64,000 nt of DNA from Camellia lanceoleosa. Taxonomy: Eukaryota > Streptophyta > Magnoliopsida > Ericales > Theaceae. Where the stretch lies: contig CM045761.1 in the NCBI GenBank assembly GCA_025200525.1, positions 75,793,551 to 75,857,550 of the forward strand. Direction: 5' to 3'. The position numbers were made by a program, and so were the translations under genes. Below, in pieces: positions 1 through 10,540 of the stretch (its first letter is position 1; each line of letters opens with the position of its first letter). The notes beneath the pieces are model-generated. The model was not told the DNA's origin. It did not search any database and saw nothing but the letters and a program-made list of their open reading frames with translations.

Positions 1-860
1 CTCAACATGGAAAGGCGCAAGCCATAGATGGATAATGTAGTGAATGCATGCAAACTATAATGCTATATATATTCTATATGCAATGAATGGAGCAGATAAG
101 GCGCGCGTCCAAATCGTATCTTGCCTAGGAAAGGCATGGACACAAACAAACCACGTTTAACATGGAAATGGTGCCGTCACCCTCAACACTAGGCGCGTAC
201 ACATAATAACATAACCATGTTTTAACGTGAAAAGTATGGACACATACCTGACCAAGCTCAACATGGAAAGGCGCAAACCATAAACGGATAATGCAATGAC
301 TGCATGCAAACTATAATGCAATATATATTCTATATGCAATGAATGGGGCGGATAAGGCGCGCGTCCAAACCGTATCTTGCCTAGGAAAGGCATGGACACA
401 AACAAACCACGTTTAACACGGAAATGGTGCTGTCACCCTCAACACTAGGCGCGTACACATAATAACATAACTATGTTTTAACGTGAAAAGTATGGGCACA
501 TACCAGACCAAGCTCAACATGGAAAGACGCAAACCATAGATGGATAATGCAGTGAATGCATGCAAACTATAATGCAATATGTATTCTATATGCAATGAAT
601 GGAGCAGATAAGGCGCGCGTCCAAACCGTATTTTGCCTAGGAAAGGCATGGACACAAACAAACCACGTTTAACACGGAAATGGTGTCGTCACCCTCAACA
701 CTAGGCGCGTACACATAATAACATAACCATGTTTTAACGTGAAAAGTATGGGCACAAACCAGACCAAGCTCAACATGGAAAGGCGCAAGCCATAGATGGA
801 TAATGCAGTGAATGCATGCAAACTACAATGCAATATATATTCTATATGCAATGAATGGAG
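1..860. repeat. 256-bp tandem repeat array (about 3.3 copies)
   Basis: The start ctcaacatggaaaggcg recurs at 1, 257, 513 and 769, an exact 256-bp spacing, and the copies differ by scattered substitutions. The last copy breaks off near 860 and is followed by irregular short repeats built on gcatgacaatgca up to about 1060. Each copy contains an 82-codon minus-strand open frame that simply repeats with the unit and has no protein-like features. In Tat/Ogre elements the untranslated region before the 3' LTR is known to be a hotspot for tandem array formation, which fits this position. Confidence 0.9.
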
Positions 861-1460
861 TGGACGACAATGCACATTGCATGATAAGGCGAATAAAAGA
901 TGCATGACAATGCATGTTGCTGAAAGTGCATGACAATGCAGATGAAAAATGCATGACAATGCTCGTTGTTAAAAGTTCATGACAATGCAGATGAAAGATG
1001 CATGACAATGCATGTAAACTCAAATGCATGACAATGCACATGAACAATGCATAACAATGCAACCTATGCATGTTTATCACAAGCAAGACACAACGTTGTA
1101 ATGCAACGCACCTGAAGCAATTTCCAAATCTCTCAAGAGACAAAAGGATACGAAAAAAAAGGATACACCTCGTACGTATCAAGTGCCACGCATAGAAAAC
1201 ACGGCTCGAGGTCAACACAGAGGCCGGTTAAGCTTTGAAAATGCACTTTCTTGCACTGTCTTGAGTAATGAAGATCCATAAACTACATAACTGACCCAAA
1301 CAAGGGTGTGGGAGATACACCAGCCACCAGGAGGACCACTGGCCATCCACCGGCTACGAAATTAAGTCACCGGCCAAATATTTAGCCGGCCGGCTAACAA
1401 TTTGGCCGACCGGCCAAAAATGCCTATGTCGGGGCAGTTTTGTCCTTTGGCCACGGGTCT
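860..1460. other. short-repeat and GC-rich segment upstream of the PMD gene
   Basis: From 860 to 1060 there are degenerate 20-25 bp repeats of the type catgacaatgca. From about 1320 to 1430 the sequence is rich in CCGGCC and GGCCGACCGGCC motifs. Comparable motif clusters occur in the LTR of the same element near 12985-13100 and 15310-15430. No open frame in this stretch looks like a protein. It is probably promoter-side sequence of the antisense PMD gene. Confidence 0.4.
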
Positions 1461-1489
1461 TTAAATATAGGGTTCCAAACCCTATATTT
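1461..1489 (+). promoter_or_regulatory. TATA-like motif inside a perfect 12-bp hairpin, PMD gene promoter
   Basis: The arms aaatatagggtt (1463-1474) and aaccctatattt (1478-1489) are perfect reverse complements around a 3-nt loop. The left arm holds a TATA-like TTTAAATATA about 365 bp before the PMD start codon. A C/T-rich leader follows at 1490-1600, as is common in plant 5' untranslated regions. The core-promoter role is inferred from position only. Confidence 0.4.
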
Positions 1490-1830
1490 TCACTTCCCAC
1501 AAACTCGAAAACCTCTCCCCTTTCTTTCTAGGTAATTTTCCAACCCTCAGTCCGCACTTTTCTTTTGTTTTCGCCACTTTTTCATCGTTTGATTCGCGAA
1601 ACCCTCCTCGTTTTGCACGTTTTGAACCGAATAAATCTTGGTTTCGGTGTTCCTTTCTCGATTTCCACCACTCGGGGTTTGTTTCCCCTGAGTTTACCTC
1701 GATTCTCGTGCCTTTTTCAGACTCTGACCTTTCCGCCCATTTTTCACCCTCTCGAGGTTGACCTTAGGGTTGACTTTTCACATTCTTGCCCGATTTTCGC
1801 ATTTTCGACCATTTTCACATTATTCTTGAG

Positions 1831-4800
1831 ATGGCGTACGACATTCCAGGCGGTGGGGCTCTCCCGGAGTTGGACATGGACCCTGAGGCTGAGCTCTTAC
1901 CTCTTCACATCCAACCATTCGATCCGGCGACCTACAGGCCAGCGATACACATGTTTCCTCCTGACAGCCTCCGTCACTTCAGGAGCTATGAGCGACGCGT
2001 GCCACTGGAGCTTCTACTGCGCGAGCCAGAGTCACACCTGTCCTATGGCGCTTCTGAGGTACACTCTTCCCTGTTTCATTTTTCGCAAAGTAGAATACAT
2101 AACTGCAATAGTTGATTCTGTCCTTTAACTGTTTGGCCCGGATACATCCATATACCACATGTTGTAGTTCACTATGAGCACACCCACACTCATTATTTGT
2201 TTAAACTTAAACGCATGCACACACTGCATATTCATCAATTCTGAGCGTATTCAAACACAGGCACACACACACTGTATTTTCCCAACTTCCGAAGGCATTC
2301 AGACACATTGCATACGCACTGCACTCTCCCAGATTTTGAAGGCATTCAAACACATGCACACACGCTGCACTCTCCCAGATTCTGAAGGCATTCAAACACA
2401 TGCACACACGCTGCATTCTCCCATATTCTAAAGGCATTCAAACACATGCATACACGCTGCATTCTTCCAGATTCTGAAGACATTCAAACACATTGTATTT
2501 TTAACATTGATTCGCAACTGTTTGTTTGTTGTTACTTTTTTTATCAGAGGGAGATTCCTATGCCTTTCGAGGGTATGGGAACGTCATGGCCCGAGGATGG
2601 TATATGGAGCTGCCCGACACAATCCGTCGGATTATCGACCAGGCTGGCTTTGGGCGTTTCTGCATGGGGCTCTCGTGCCTCACTGCGAGTAGGCCCCTTC
2701 TGGCTGCTCTGGTGGAGAGGTGGTGGGACACCACCGACTCCTTCCACCTTTCTGCCACTGGGGAGATGACGATGACTCCCTTTGATTTTTTTATGCTCAC
2801 CGGCATCAGGGTGGGGGGTGATCTGATCCCCTTCGATACGGATATGGAGGAGTGGGACACTGCTCAGATGTACCTACTTGGCACTCGGCCACCTCATGCC
2901 CGGCCAGGGTTTGTGAGGTACTCATGGTTCGAGGACCACTTCCAAATCCAGGCGCCTACTACCCGGGAGGAGGAGGAGCAGTACGCTCGTGGTTTTATCA
3001 TGTTTCTGCTAGGGACCATGCTTTTCGCCGATAGGGCGAACACGGTTGCCCTCTATCTGCTGAGTGCGCTTGCGAACGTGACGCGGATCCGCCTTTATGA
3101 CTGGGGTGGCGCCGGCTTGGCCACTCTCTATGGTTACATGAGATCATCGTCCTACCGCAGTGGACAGTTGCTTGGAGGCTATTGGTGAGCCTGGGAGGTA
3201 CACATTCCCTTCCTGTCTTTTCAATTCTGCCTTTCATTATATGTACACCATATACACTGCGCACACGCATTCTATTTTACACTGACTGTACATTGCACAC
3301 ACTGCACAACACACTGCACACATTGCACAATACATTGCACACTGTTCTCTGATTTCTGCTTTTATCTATATACTGCTTTATCTTATAAGCCTGCTCATGT
3401 CTGCTCTGTTACGTTCTGTAGTTGTGGGTGTATGCCTACTTCCCTAGTCTTGCCCCAGTACCAGACGAGGAGATGCGCCCCATGATCCCATTTTTCCATC
3501 GTTTTGACGTGAGGTGTGAGCGGAGGCCGCGGGAGCCCTTCATGTTCTTCTGCCGCTATTTTGACACCATCACCGCAGCCGAGGTATGTCAAACATTTCA
3601 GTTTATTGGCTTTGCTTTGCGATGTACTTTAAATAACAGATAACAAACTGTATTTCCTGCGATTTGTAGATCACCTGGCAGCTGTGGGCTTCGTTGCCCA
3701 TCGCAGTTCGGGAGCGGTATGCTGGCGCTCAGGAGACTGCCCGATTCAGAGTCTTGTTAGAGGGCCTAATTTGCCGTGCCTAGTACTTTGGGGAGCGCTT
3801 CTTGCGGCAGACCTTAGGCATGCCAAAGCAGCCGGTTCCAGCACCTCCTCCTACCCATGCGAGGGACACCGAGAGGTATACTTTAGCGGAGATGGTAGAT
3901 TACACTATCGGCTGGAGCCATGAGCGTTTTGTAGACGAGGGCGACTATGTGGAGTCCGTCCAGACCTATATCATGCGGTCTCTGACTGGTGCCGGCCGAG
4001 TTGAGAGAGAGAGACCAGTGGCGCCAGCTGCGAGAGCAGGAGCATCGCGGGCACCTCAGGCTCGAGGTAATAGTGGGCCTCGGAGAGGGCAGAGAGCTGG
4101 GTGGCCTGAGCTGCCTACTATGATGACATGCCGAGGGCAGGGCGGGGAGACTTACCAGATCCCCATCGCTCCCCCTCCGGTTGATCACGAGCTGGTCGGA
4201 TTCCACGATTTACCTCTGGTATGTACTACTGCACTTTGCATCCTGTACAGTCATTTCATTTCATTTCTTTTGATATTCCGCAGATACTAATGCTTCTAAC
4301 ACTTTTGTAGGCTTCTGCTGAGTACACTCGCCAGTCTCTGGAGTTGACCACCTCCGTGATGGGGATGCTACAGCGGAGCCTCGACCTGCTGGCTATTTAC
4401 GGTATCCCGGTAAGCTCTTTCAACCACAATCTCAAAACTATGCATAATCTGTTTCACACATAATCTGATGCATCGCACTGTCAACATGGCACTTGGTACG
4501 CAGCCCTCACAGCTTTGATACACTGTAACCCACGGATTGTTCATAGCAATGCTCACGGTATTCATACACTGCGCTCAGTCACTTCATTCTGTTACTGATA
4601 TACTGCTCACAGCATTCATACCATGTACTCATACACTGCATTCCATATTCATACTCTACTCACAGCATTCATACACTGTACTCATACATTGCATTCTGTA
4701 TTCATACTCTGTTTTGCGTAGTATAACTGATGCATTTACCATTTGTCCTTTTCAGGCCCCATTCCAGATATCAACTGCAGGGGGCGCTGCAGGAGGACCG

Positions 4801-5057
4801 TCTGTATCTGCCCGAGGAGGAGGGAGAGTAGGGCGAGGGACCACAGTACCCCCCGCACGAAAGCGGGGCGCACTCATGTTGGGAGTAGCTCACGAGCGCC
4901 GATTCCGGACGATGATGAGTCCAAGACAAAAGTGGAGGCAGAGTCGTCTGAGGATGAGACTGGAGATGACTCGGGCTCGGGCTCCGATGGTGGAGCCGAC
5001 GATGATGCTCCTAGACCTTCGTCCAAGAAGAGGACGAGGACAGACTCTCATGCCTGA
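1831..5057 (+). pseudogene. plant mobile domain (MAIN-like / PP7-long-form-like) gene, six exons, two in-frame stops
   Basis: Six exons are supported by GT-AG borders and continuous reading: 1831-2058, 2550-3197, 3422-3583, 3670-4218, 4311-4409, and from 4756. The first five all join in phase 0. Exon 1 starts at ATG 1831. Exon 2 carries the family signature of an aromatic-rich stretch with VERWWDTTDSFHL, GEMTMTPFDFFMLTGI and, further on, RIRLYDWGGAGLATLYGYM. Exon 3 has LWVYAYFPSLAP and exon 4 has GERFLRQTLG, both typical of plant mobile domain proteins. PMD proteins such as MAIN and MAIL1 are nuclear and act in gene silencing and meristem maintenance; related copies occur in transposons. Damage is a TGA at 3186-3188 near the end of exon 2 and a TAG at 3781-3783 in exon 4, both inside well-conserved context. 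Exon 6 is ambiguous: the frame continuing exon 5 gives a basic tail ending near 5073, while the frame ending at 5057 gives an acidic tail closing with KKRTRTDSHA. The gene lies antisense to the surrounding Tat-like element. Confidence 0.8.
2225..2495. repeat. 46-bp minisatellite in PMD intron 1
   Basis: Units beginning ggcattcaaacacatgcac follow each other at 46-bp spacing (for example at 2340, 2386 and 2432), with degenerate copies to the left. The array fills most of the 491-bp first intron of the PMD gene. A looser repeat of cactgcacaacacactgcac type lies in intron 2 (3255-3345), and catacactgtactcatacattg-type repeats fill much of intron 5 (4555-4715). Three of five introns therefore hold short tandem repeats. 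Confidence 0.85.
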
Positions 5058-5073
5058 GACGAGTCGACATTGA

Positions 5074-5300
5074 TTTAGACTTTTGCTACTTTTCTTCTTT
5101 TCCTTGCTTTGCTTTTCTCTTCTTTTTTGCTTTATCCTCTTTTGCTGGTAGATTGAGTACATTGTACTGCCTGAGGCAGGTTTTACTTTCCCCAAACTAT
5201 GTATTTGAAAAGATGATGGAATGAAACAAACTTTTGCTGAAAAAGTATTGCATTTGTACATCGCATCGCATCGCATCATATCGCATCGTATTACATAACA
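5074..5300 (+). other. PMD 3' untranslated region with short atcgc repeats
   Basis: T-rich sequence after the PMD stop is followed by tgatggaatgaaac (a weak AATGAA-type poly(A) signal near 5218). A run of catcgcatcgcatcgcatc-type pentamer repeats follows at 5255-5290. No gene is seen here. Confidence 0.35.
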
Positions 5301-5394
5301 ATGTAATCAAATGAAAATGGAACATGCATGTATTACCAGGTCAGGTAGTGAACCAACGTAACAAATTGACTCAATAAGCAACAATAAGACCTTG

Positions 5395-5535
5395 ACAAGT
5401 TTACAACTCGATAAGCAAAGAGCAACAACTCGATAAACAAAATTGCGACAACTTGGTAAACAAATGAGCAACAACTCGATAAACAAATGAGTAACAACTC
5501 GATAAGCAAATGAGCGATAACTCGATAAGCAAATT
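5395..5535. repeat. 24-bp minisatellite
   Basis: About six copies of a unit close to aacaactcgataaacaaatgag repeat at roughly 24-bp spacing. The overlapping minus-strand open frames here, rich in Leu, Ser and Cys, are products of the repeat and not genes. Confidence 0.85.
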
Positions 5536-6600
5536 GAAGTAACACAGGTGTGACATTGCAAAATCAACACCGAAAGGCACTGGAAGTGGAACCAATCACA
5601 AGTTCCCAACATGTTCAACACATAGACTGCTCATTCTGAACACAACCAAGAATACAAGATTGCTTATTTTGAACATACAATTTCTGCAGACACTCACGAT
5701 TCTCAATACACAAATTTCATTCTGAATACCACTCATTCTGAACTCACGGCCCATAACACAGCATTCTGTTTAGTTTGAACACACGAGATGCAAAGACGGA
5801 ATTTGCAGAAGTTGAAAAAAACTCAGATACTCCAAATCCTTCCTCTTTTCTTTTGTATCGCAGTTTGGAACCTATAGCTTCAGATAGATCCTGGTTCTAC
5901 TGTTCTCACATGACCTGGGTTAAACCCTGCAGTTTTGCAAGAGAACGAAACCTCGTTTCGCATAAATGTGAAGAATGGCACAACACTCTGAGCACAAAAC
6001 GATTCATTTTTGAAATTGAGAGATGAGTTCTTGATCGGGGTATTGAGCCTGCAACTGACCATAATCACCACGACTCAACAAAAGAAAACAAGGTAAATAA
6101 CCTAAACATATCGAGAAACACTTGAAACGACTCAAAGCAAGAAACGAGACAAACAACAAAACCACAATGACACTCAGACGCGTTACAAAGGCGAGAGACC
6201 TCTTGGTGCATGAGGAGCCAGTTTCTCTGAGTATTGTTTCCCACCCTTTCTCATTTGTGATTCTCACGTCACTCGGCCCTCAGGCTTTGTTTTTTTCGGA
6301 AAAAAGCCATTTTCTCACTTTTTCTCTCATCGCACATCTCTATCTCATTTTTCAATCCCTCCCCTGGGTGGTTGATGGATAATCAAGAAGTTATGGGTTC
6401 ATGCCCCAACACTTTCAGCTCGCAGCTATTTCTTCTGGTGGCGTTTAGTCGATGCTCCAGATGAGGGAGTGGAGTATCTTGATCCATCCCAATTCGTGCT
6501 TCGCACTTGGCTTGATACCTCGCTGCTTGGAGGATGTTGAGAGCTTTCAGCCCTTTTCTGTTAGCTTCCGTTGTGCCCTTTCTGGCAAGTATGTTGACAA
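5536..6600. other. internal Tat-element sequence without recognisable gene
   Basis: The stretch has no long open frame, tRNA or clear repeat. A short plus-strand frame near 6452-6640 has a tidy composition but no recognisable motif. Sequence around 6600-6660 matches the inverted copy near 35205-35265 in the second Tat-like element (shared cagtcgagtc and gaactaggggca motifs), which anchors it inside the retrotransposon. Confidence 0.4.
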
Positions 6601-7510
6601 TGGGGTAAAGACAGGAAGCCTGACTCGACTGTGCCCCTAGTTCATCATTTTGACCATTTTTTGTTTTGACTTTCTACTAAAACAAATTTTGACCAACATG
6701 AGAGTTAGATTAACATGCTTGTTCGATTTTCTGATTTAAAATCATGCAAGTTAGGCTGTGAGCACTGAAAATTTTCCTTTTTGGGTCCAAGAAATAGTCC
6801 AGTTTTGGAAAAATGGAATACTTTTCGAGAAAATCAGTCCACCTCAGTAAAAATTCTCAACAACTATTTTTGCAAACGGCCACTACTCGACGAGCATGGA
6901 ACCTACTCTTGAGATGCACAACCTCATATCCAAAACAATAGAAAACTGCCCCTTTCTCTGAAGGATACCGCATGGCAACGAAAAGTTGCCCCTTGTTTGA
7001 ATGGCACCACAGCGCATTGTATGGCAACAGAAAGTTGCCCCTTGTTTGGATAGCACCGCAGCGCATTGTAATCAGTCCTCAGAGTGACAATCACAACCGA
7101 ACTCTTGGATACAAAGAAGGCAAAGATGATCAAAACCATTACATGGACACAATCGATTTGGAAATGTTTATGGCTAGACTTCAGAATGAAGTTGCCTATG
7201 TATCCCAAAGATGAGAATCAAGCCTTACGTAGTTCGGCTAAGGTACACTTGGGTATTTAACCTCTCCTTTTACGCTCTAACTTTTGCCAAGGCCGCCCTT
7301 CCGGGTTTTCAACCTTGCGAGCTCTGTTTTTCTTTTCTTTTCAATTCTTTTCTTCTTTTTTTTTCTTTTTTCATCTTTTTTCATCATTTCTTTTTTTCAT
7401 TTTTTTCAATCTTTGAATTTTTTTTTTTTGTTCTTTTTCTTACTCTAACTTTTGCCTGGGTCGCCCTTCCGGGTTTTCGCCCCAGCGAGCCTCTCAAGGG
7501 TAAAAGTGTA
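6600..7510 (-). repeat. conserved non-coding block shared with the second Tat-like element
   Basis: On the minus strand this block corresponds to about 33870-35260 on the plus strand. Shared landmarks are the aaaacccggaagggcg...ggcaaaagttagag motif pair (here at 7270-7320 and 7440-7500, separated by a T-rich tract), the ttttcagtgctcacag motif (6760-6775) and the gaactaggggca motif (6638-6650). The block has no coding capacity. Its conservation between two differing elements suggests a structural RNA or processing role, but that is inference. Confidence 0.7.
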
Positions 7511-8717
7511 GCTTGTCCATGTCAAGTGGTTTTGAGATCCTGAAGTCATCTAAATCCAGGAGAATGGCTGCTGTCTGCTGATGATGTAAAAGTCCATCCA
7601 ATGGGGGCTGAATTTTCCCCTAGTGTTGTGGATAGGAATTCGGTTGTTCTTCAACAAAACTTTGTTCTTTCTTTCCTTCTGGGATTTGGCATTCTTGCCA
7701 ATCTTCCCTGGTTTTCAGAAAAGACTCATCTTTGACTCTTCGAGCGCATCTAACATTTTTGCCCCTAGTTCGAGGGGTGCTTTTGATCTAGCTTCGCAAG
7801 CTTCTTTTGACGACGTCTGACCTTCTTGATCTGACTTTCCTGCCTCTTGTTTGAGGATTGCTTCAAATGTCGCCACACAGGCCTTACATTGTGGTTGACC
7901 GTTGAACATTCAGAATTCAAGTTCAAGGTTTGAAAGTGAGGGGTTGAGTCTCGGGGCTGAGAGTGATCCTAAGCTGCACAATCTCAAGAGCGATTCCACA
8001 CTGGTCTTCGTAGGACTGCGCAAAACATTTTTTGAAATTTTTTAAGAAAGCGACAAGTCGCTCGTGCTGAAGACAGTGCGGAACCAATTTGGATCAAGCT
8101 AGGATCCTTCTCAGCATTCACACTAACAAGCATGATCTCATTCATTAAGGGTTTAGCGTGCCTTTCTTTCTCTCAACTGATCAAATTTTTGCAAGTCCCG
8201 AGGAATTCCTTCCTCTTCGTTTTCAACACAATATTTGAAAAGTTTTGAAAAACTTAGGTCAAATGCAACGATTTCAAGGCACAGAAGAGCAGGTGAAATG
8301 TACTGTCGTTTCATTCTAAAACTTGCTGGCACAATAGGCTCAAAGCGAGGACAAGCACAAAAGCATGAAAAACCACTGCTATTTCATTCAGAACTGTCTG
8401 CACAACTGTCTCCGAGACGGGAACAGACTCAAAAGAAAGCAAAAAGATAAACACAAAATAAAATAGTGACGTCCGGGGTAACACCCCCGAAATCACTCGA
8501 CTTCTGTACAACAAGACTGACTCGATACAACAAGACAGACCCCAAACAAGAAGACTGACTCAAAACAAAGAGACAGACTCAAAACAACACAAAACTGACT
8601 CAACACCCAAGTCAGAAACTAAAGAAAACCCAGCATTTGCAAATGCTCAAAACAGTGCGTGCCACACGCCACATCTGAAGCAAACTGAGCAATGCCCGCA
8701 GGTGGTCCGACCCCTGA
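7511..8717. other. non-coding internal region of the Tat-like element
   Basis: No protein-like frame is seen on either strand. Between 8500 and 8620 there are imperfect 24-bp repeats of the gactgactcaaaacaa type. This is where a Tat element would carry pol after gag, and I find no reverse transcriptase, RNase H or integrase motif, so pol appears to be deleted. Confidence 0.5.
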
Positions 8718-9896
8718 TCACATACTTGAATTATCTTCAAAGTCCAACAACTCAGTGGTGACAGACTTTGCTGAGCTAGGCGGGAGGATGACCTCATTGT
8801 CGATCAAGTCTTGCACTTCGTGGCGAAGACGAAAGCAATTGTCGGTGGTGTGACCGGCTTGTTGATGGTACGCACAGTACTGGGTAGCATCATGTGAGAG
8901 AGCGAGATTACTCGGGAGAGGCCGAGGCTGAAGAGGTTTGAGATGACCTTTCTTAGTGAGGATTCGAAGAGCCTTGGACAAAAACATGTAGAGGGCATGA
9001 AAGACCCTGCGCCCTCGGGGCAGATACTTCAAAGTCTGTGGACCTTTGCTGGACGCACTAGCAAAAGGATCAGCAGGTGCTGCCTTGGTTCTCTGATCTT
9101 TTCTAGGTGCAGGGTTAGGATTGGAAGGAACTGTTCTGGTACGACAATCCCTATCCTGATTTTCCTTCTAGCTTGAACTACTCTCGGTCTGAGCAGAGAA
9201 AATGTCATCCACAGTTTTAGCCACAGCTGCGAGTGCTTGTTGCTTATTCAACCCCCTAGCTTTCAGAGCCTCAACAGCTTGCTGGAGTTGTGCATAGGGA
9301 TCTGCGTCCACTTTCATCTTGTTCTTTCCACTAGCCTCATCTTGGTGGGTGGTTTGGGTTGCTACTTCAGTGCGAAGCCCCGTTGTCATCGACATATCAT
9401 TGCCGGAGCTTGAGACAGCTTCAGGTTGGCTGAGCTCAATTACAATTCGCCCCAATAGTGGGGGCTCCTGCGGCATAAAGTTCCTGGCATACGATGCAGT
9501 TGGTGGTGAAGTCGACATTCCATAGGCCAAATCAACCACAGACCTCTGGAGGTCGCCAATCATTCCCATCAACTCAAACGTGGTGGGCTCACGAGTTTGA
9601 AACAACTGGGGCGTCCAGATTGAGTGCGCGACAAGCGACCTAGGCGGATATGGTATTTCAACATTGGTCTCATCCTGCAAGATGATTCCTTGGTCTAACA
9701 CGGCTGTCATAACCACAATTTCCTCTGAATTTTGTGTCATCATAAGTCCGCTGAATTGAACGGAGATGATGTAACTGGTGACTGACGGATCAGATGAATC
9801 GGTAAGCCTTGACTGGTCTTGCCTCAACAAAAGAGAATACTGGCTATTCTGAACTAACTCTATGAAACTCCCCCTAAAAGACAAAATAGGCAGCAT
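8718..9896 (-). pseudogene. gag remnant of Tat/Ogre-like element
   Basis: Two minus-strand frames make up the remnant. The upstream one (9896-9168, 242 codons) ends with an Ala/Gln-rich stretch, ALNKQQALAAVAKTVDD-like in character. The downstream one (9032-8718) contains LKPLQPRPLPSNLAL followed by YCAYHQQAGHTTDNCFRL and a QDLIDNEV motif. This C-x2-H ... GH-x4-C knuckle with the following QDLID is diagnostic of Tat-lineage gag, which forms the particle core and binds element RNA. The frames are separated by stops or frameshifts between 9033 and 9167, so no continuous gag is possible. It sits where gag should, about 650 bp inside the primer-binding site. Confidence 0.75.
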
Positions 9897-10516
9897 TTCA
9901 ACCCAATTTCATCAGAACTGACATAGGCATAGCTGAATAACCGTACTCTACTACTGATCACTGTTCCCCAAAATCACTGCCCCAAATCTGAATCTGATAC
10001 CCGCAGATATAACTGATTCTCAAAACACTAATACTAATGCTCGTAGGCCTGATACGCAAACTTTCAAACTGATATATGCATTCCCTGTAAAGGCACAACT
10101 CTAAAAGCACATAACAAGCAAATGAGAGCCCAAAACAGTCCTATGTTGGGGTAGGGTTTCCCGGTCCTATTTTGTCAGGAGCTAGGGTTTCACTACGCAC
10201 ACAGTGGTTTCAAACAACCTATAAGCGGGTAAGCAACCTGTCATAGCTTGGAATGGTCACTCTGGATTCCGAATATGCACTAGGTCGAATGGTCAAAAGG
10301 GGTGGCCCAGTAAAAATCGGGGTTTGTGTTCCCATCGTGGCAGAGCCTGTAACCGATCAGCATTATGGCATGCTTCTCAAAGCGAGCCTCCGGCAAACCA
10401 TTCAAGAATAGCAGATGGCAGACACGGTGTCCTAGGCGCACTAATGCACATGCAATACAAGAAACACATAAGTGTAATCAAAACAAAATATCACGAGTTC
10501 GAGTCAAGTTCTCTAA
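9897..10516 (-). other. 5' untranslated leader of the Tat-like element
   Basis: On the minus strand this is the stretch between the primer-binding site and gag. No open frame of note is present. A leader of some hundred bases before gag is normal for this lineage. Confidence 0.5.
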
Positions 10517-10535
10517 ATCCCCAGCAGAGTCGCCA
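10517..10535 (-). other. primer-binding site, tRNA-Arg type
   Basis: The minus strand reads TGGCGACTCTGCTGGGGAT, five bases inside the LTR end at 10541. It matches the 3' end of plant tRNA-Arg(ACG), whose terminus is complementary to TGGCGACTCCGCTGGGGAT, with one difference. An Arg primer is typical of Tat/Ogre elements and distinguishes them from the chromoviruses here, which use initiator Met tRNA. Confidence 0.85.
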
Positions 10536-10540
10536 AAAAC

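Noticed and set aside
157..959. Three similar 82-96 codon frames on the minus strand
   Set aside because: They repeat with the 256-bp satellite unit and have no protein-like composition.
2174..2437. Overlapping open frames on both strands in PMD intron 1
   Set aside because: They are translations of the 46-bp minisatellite, inside an intron with good splice borders.
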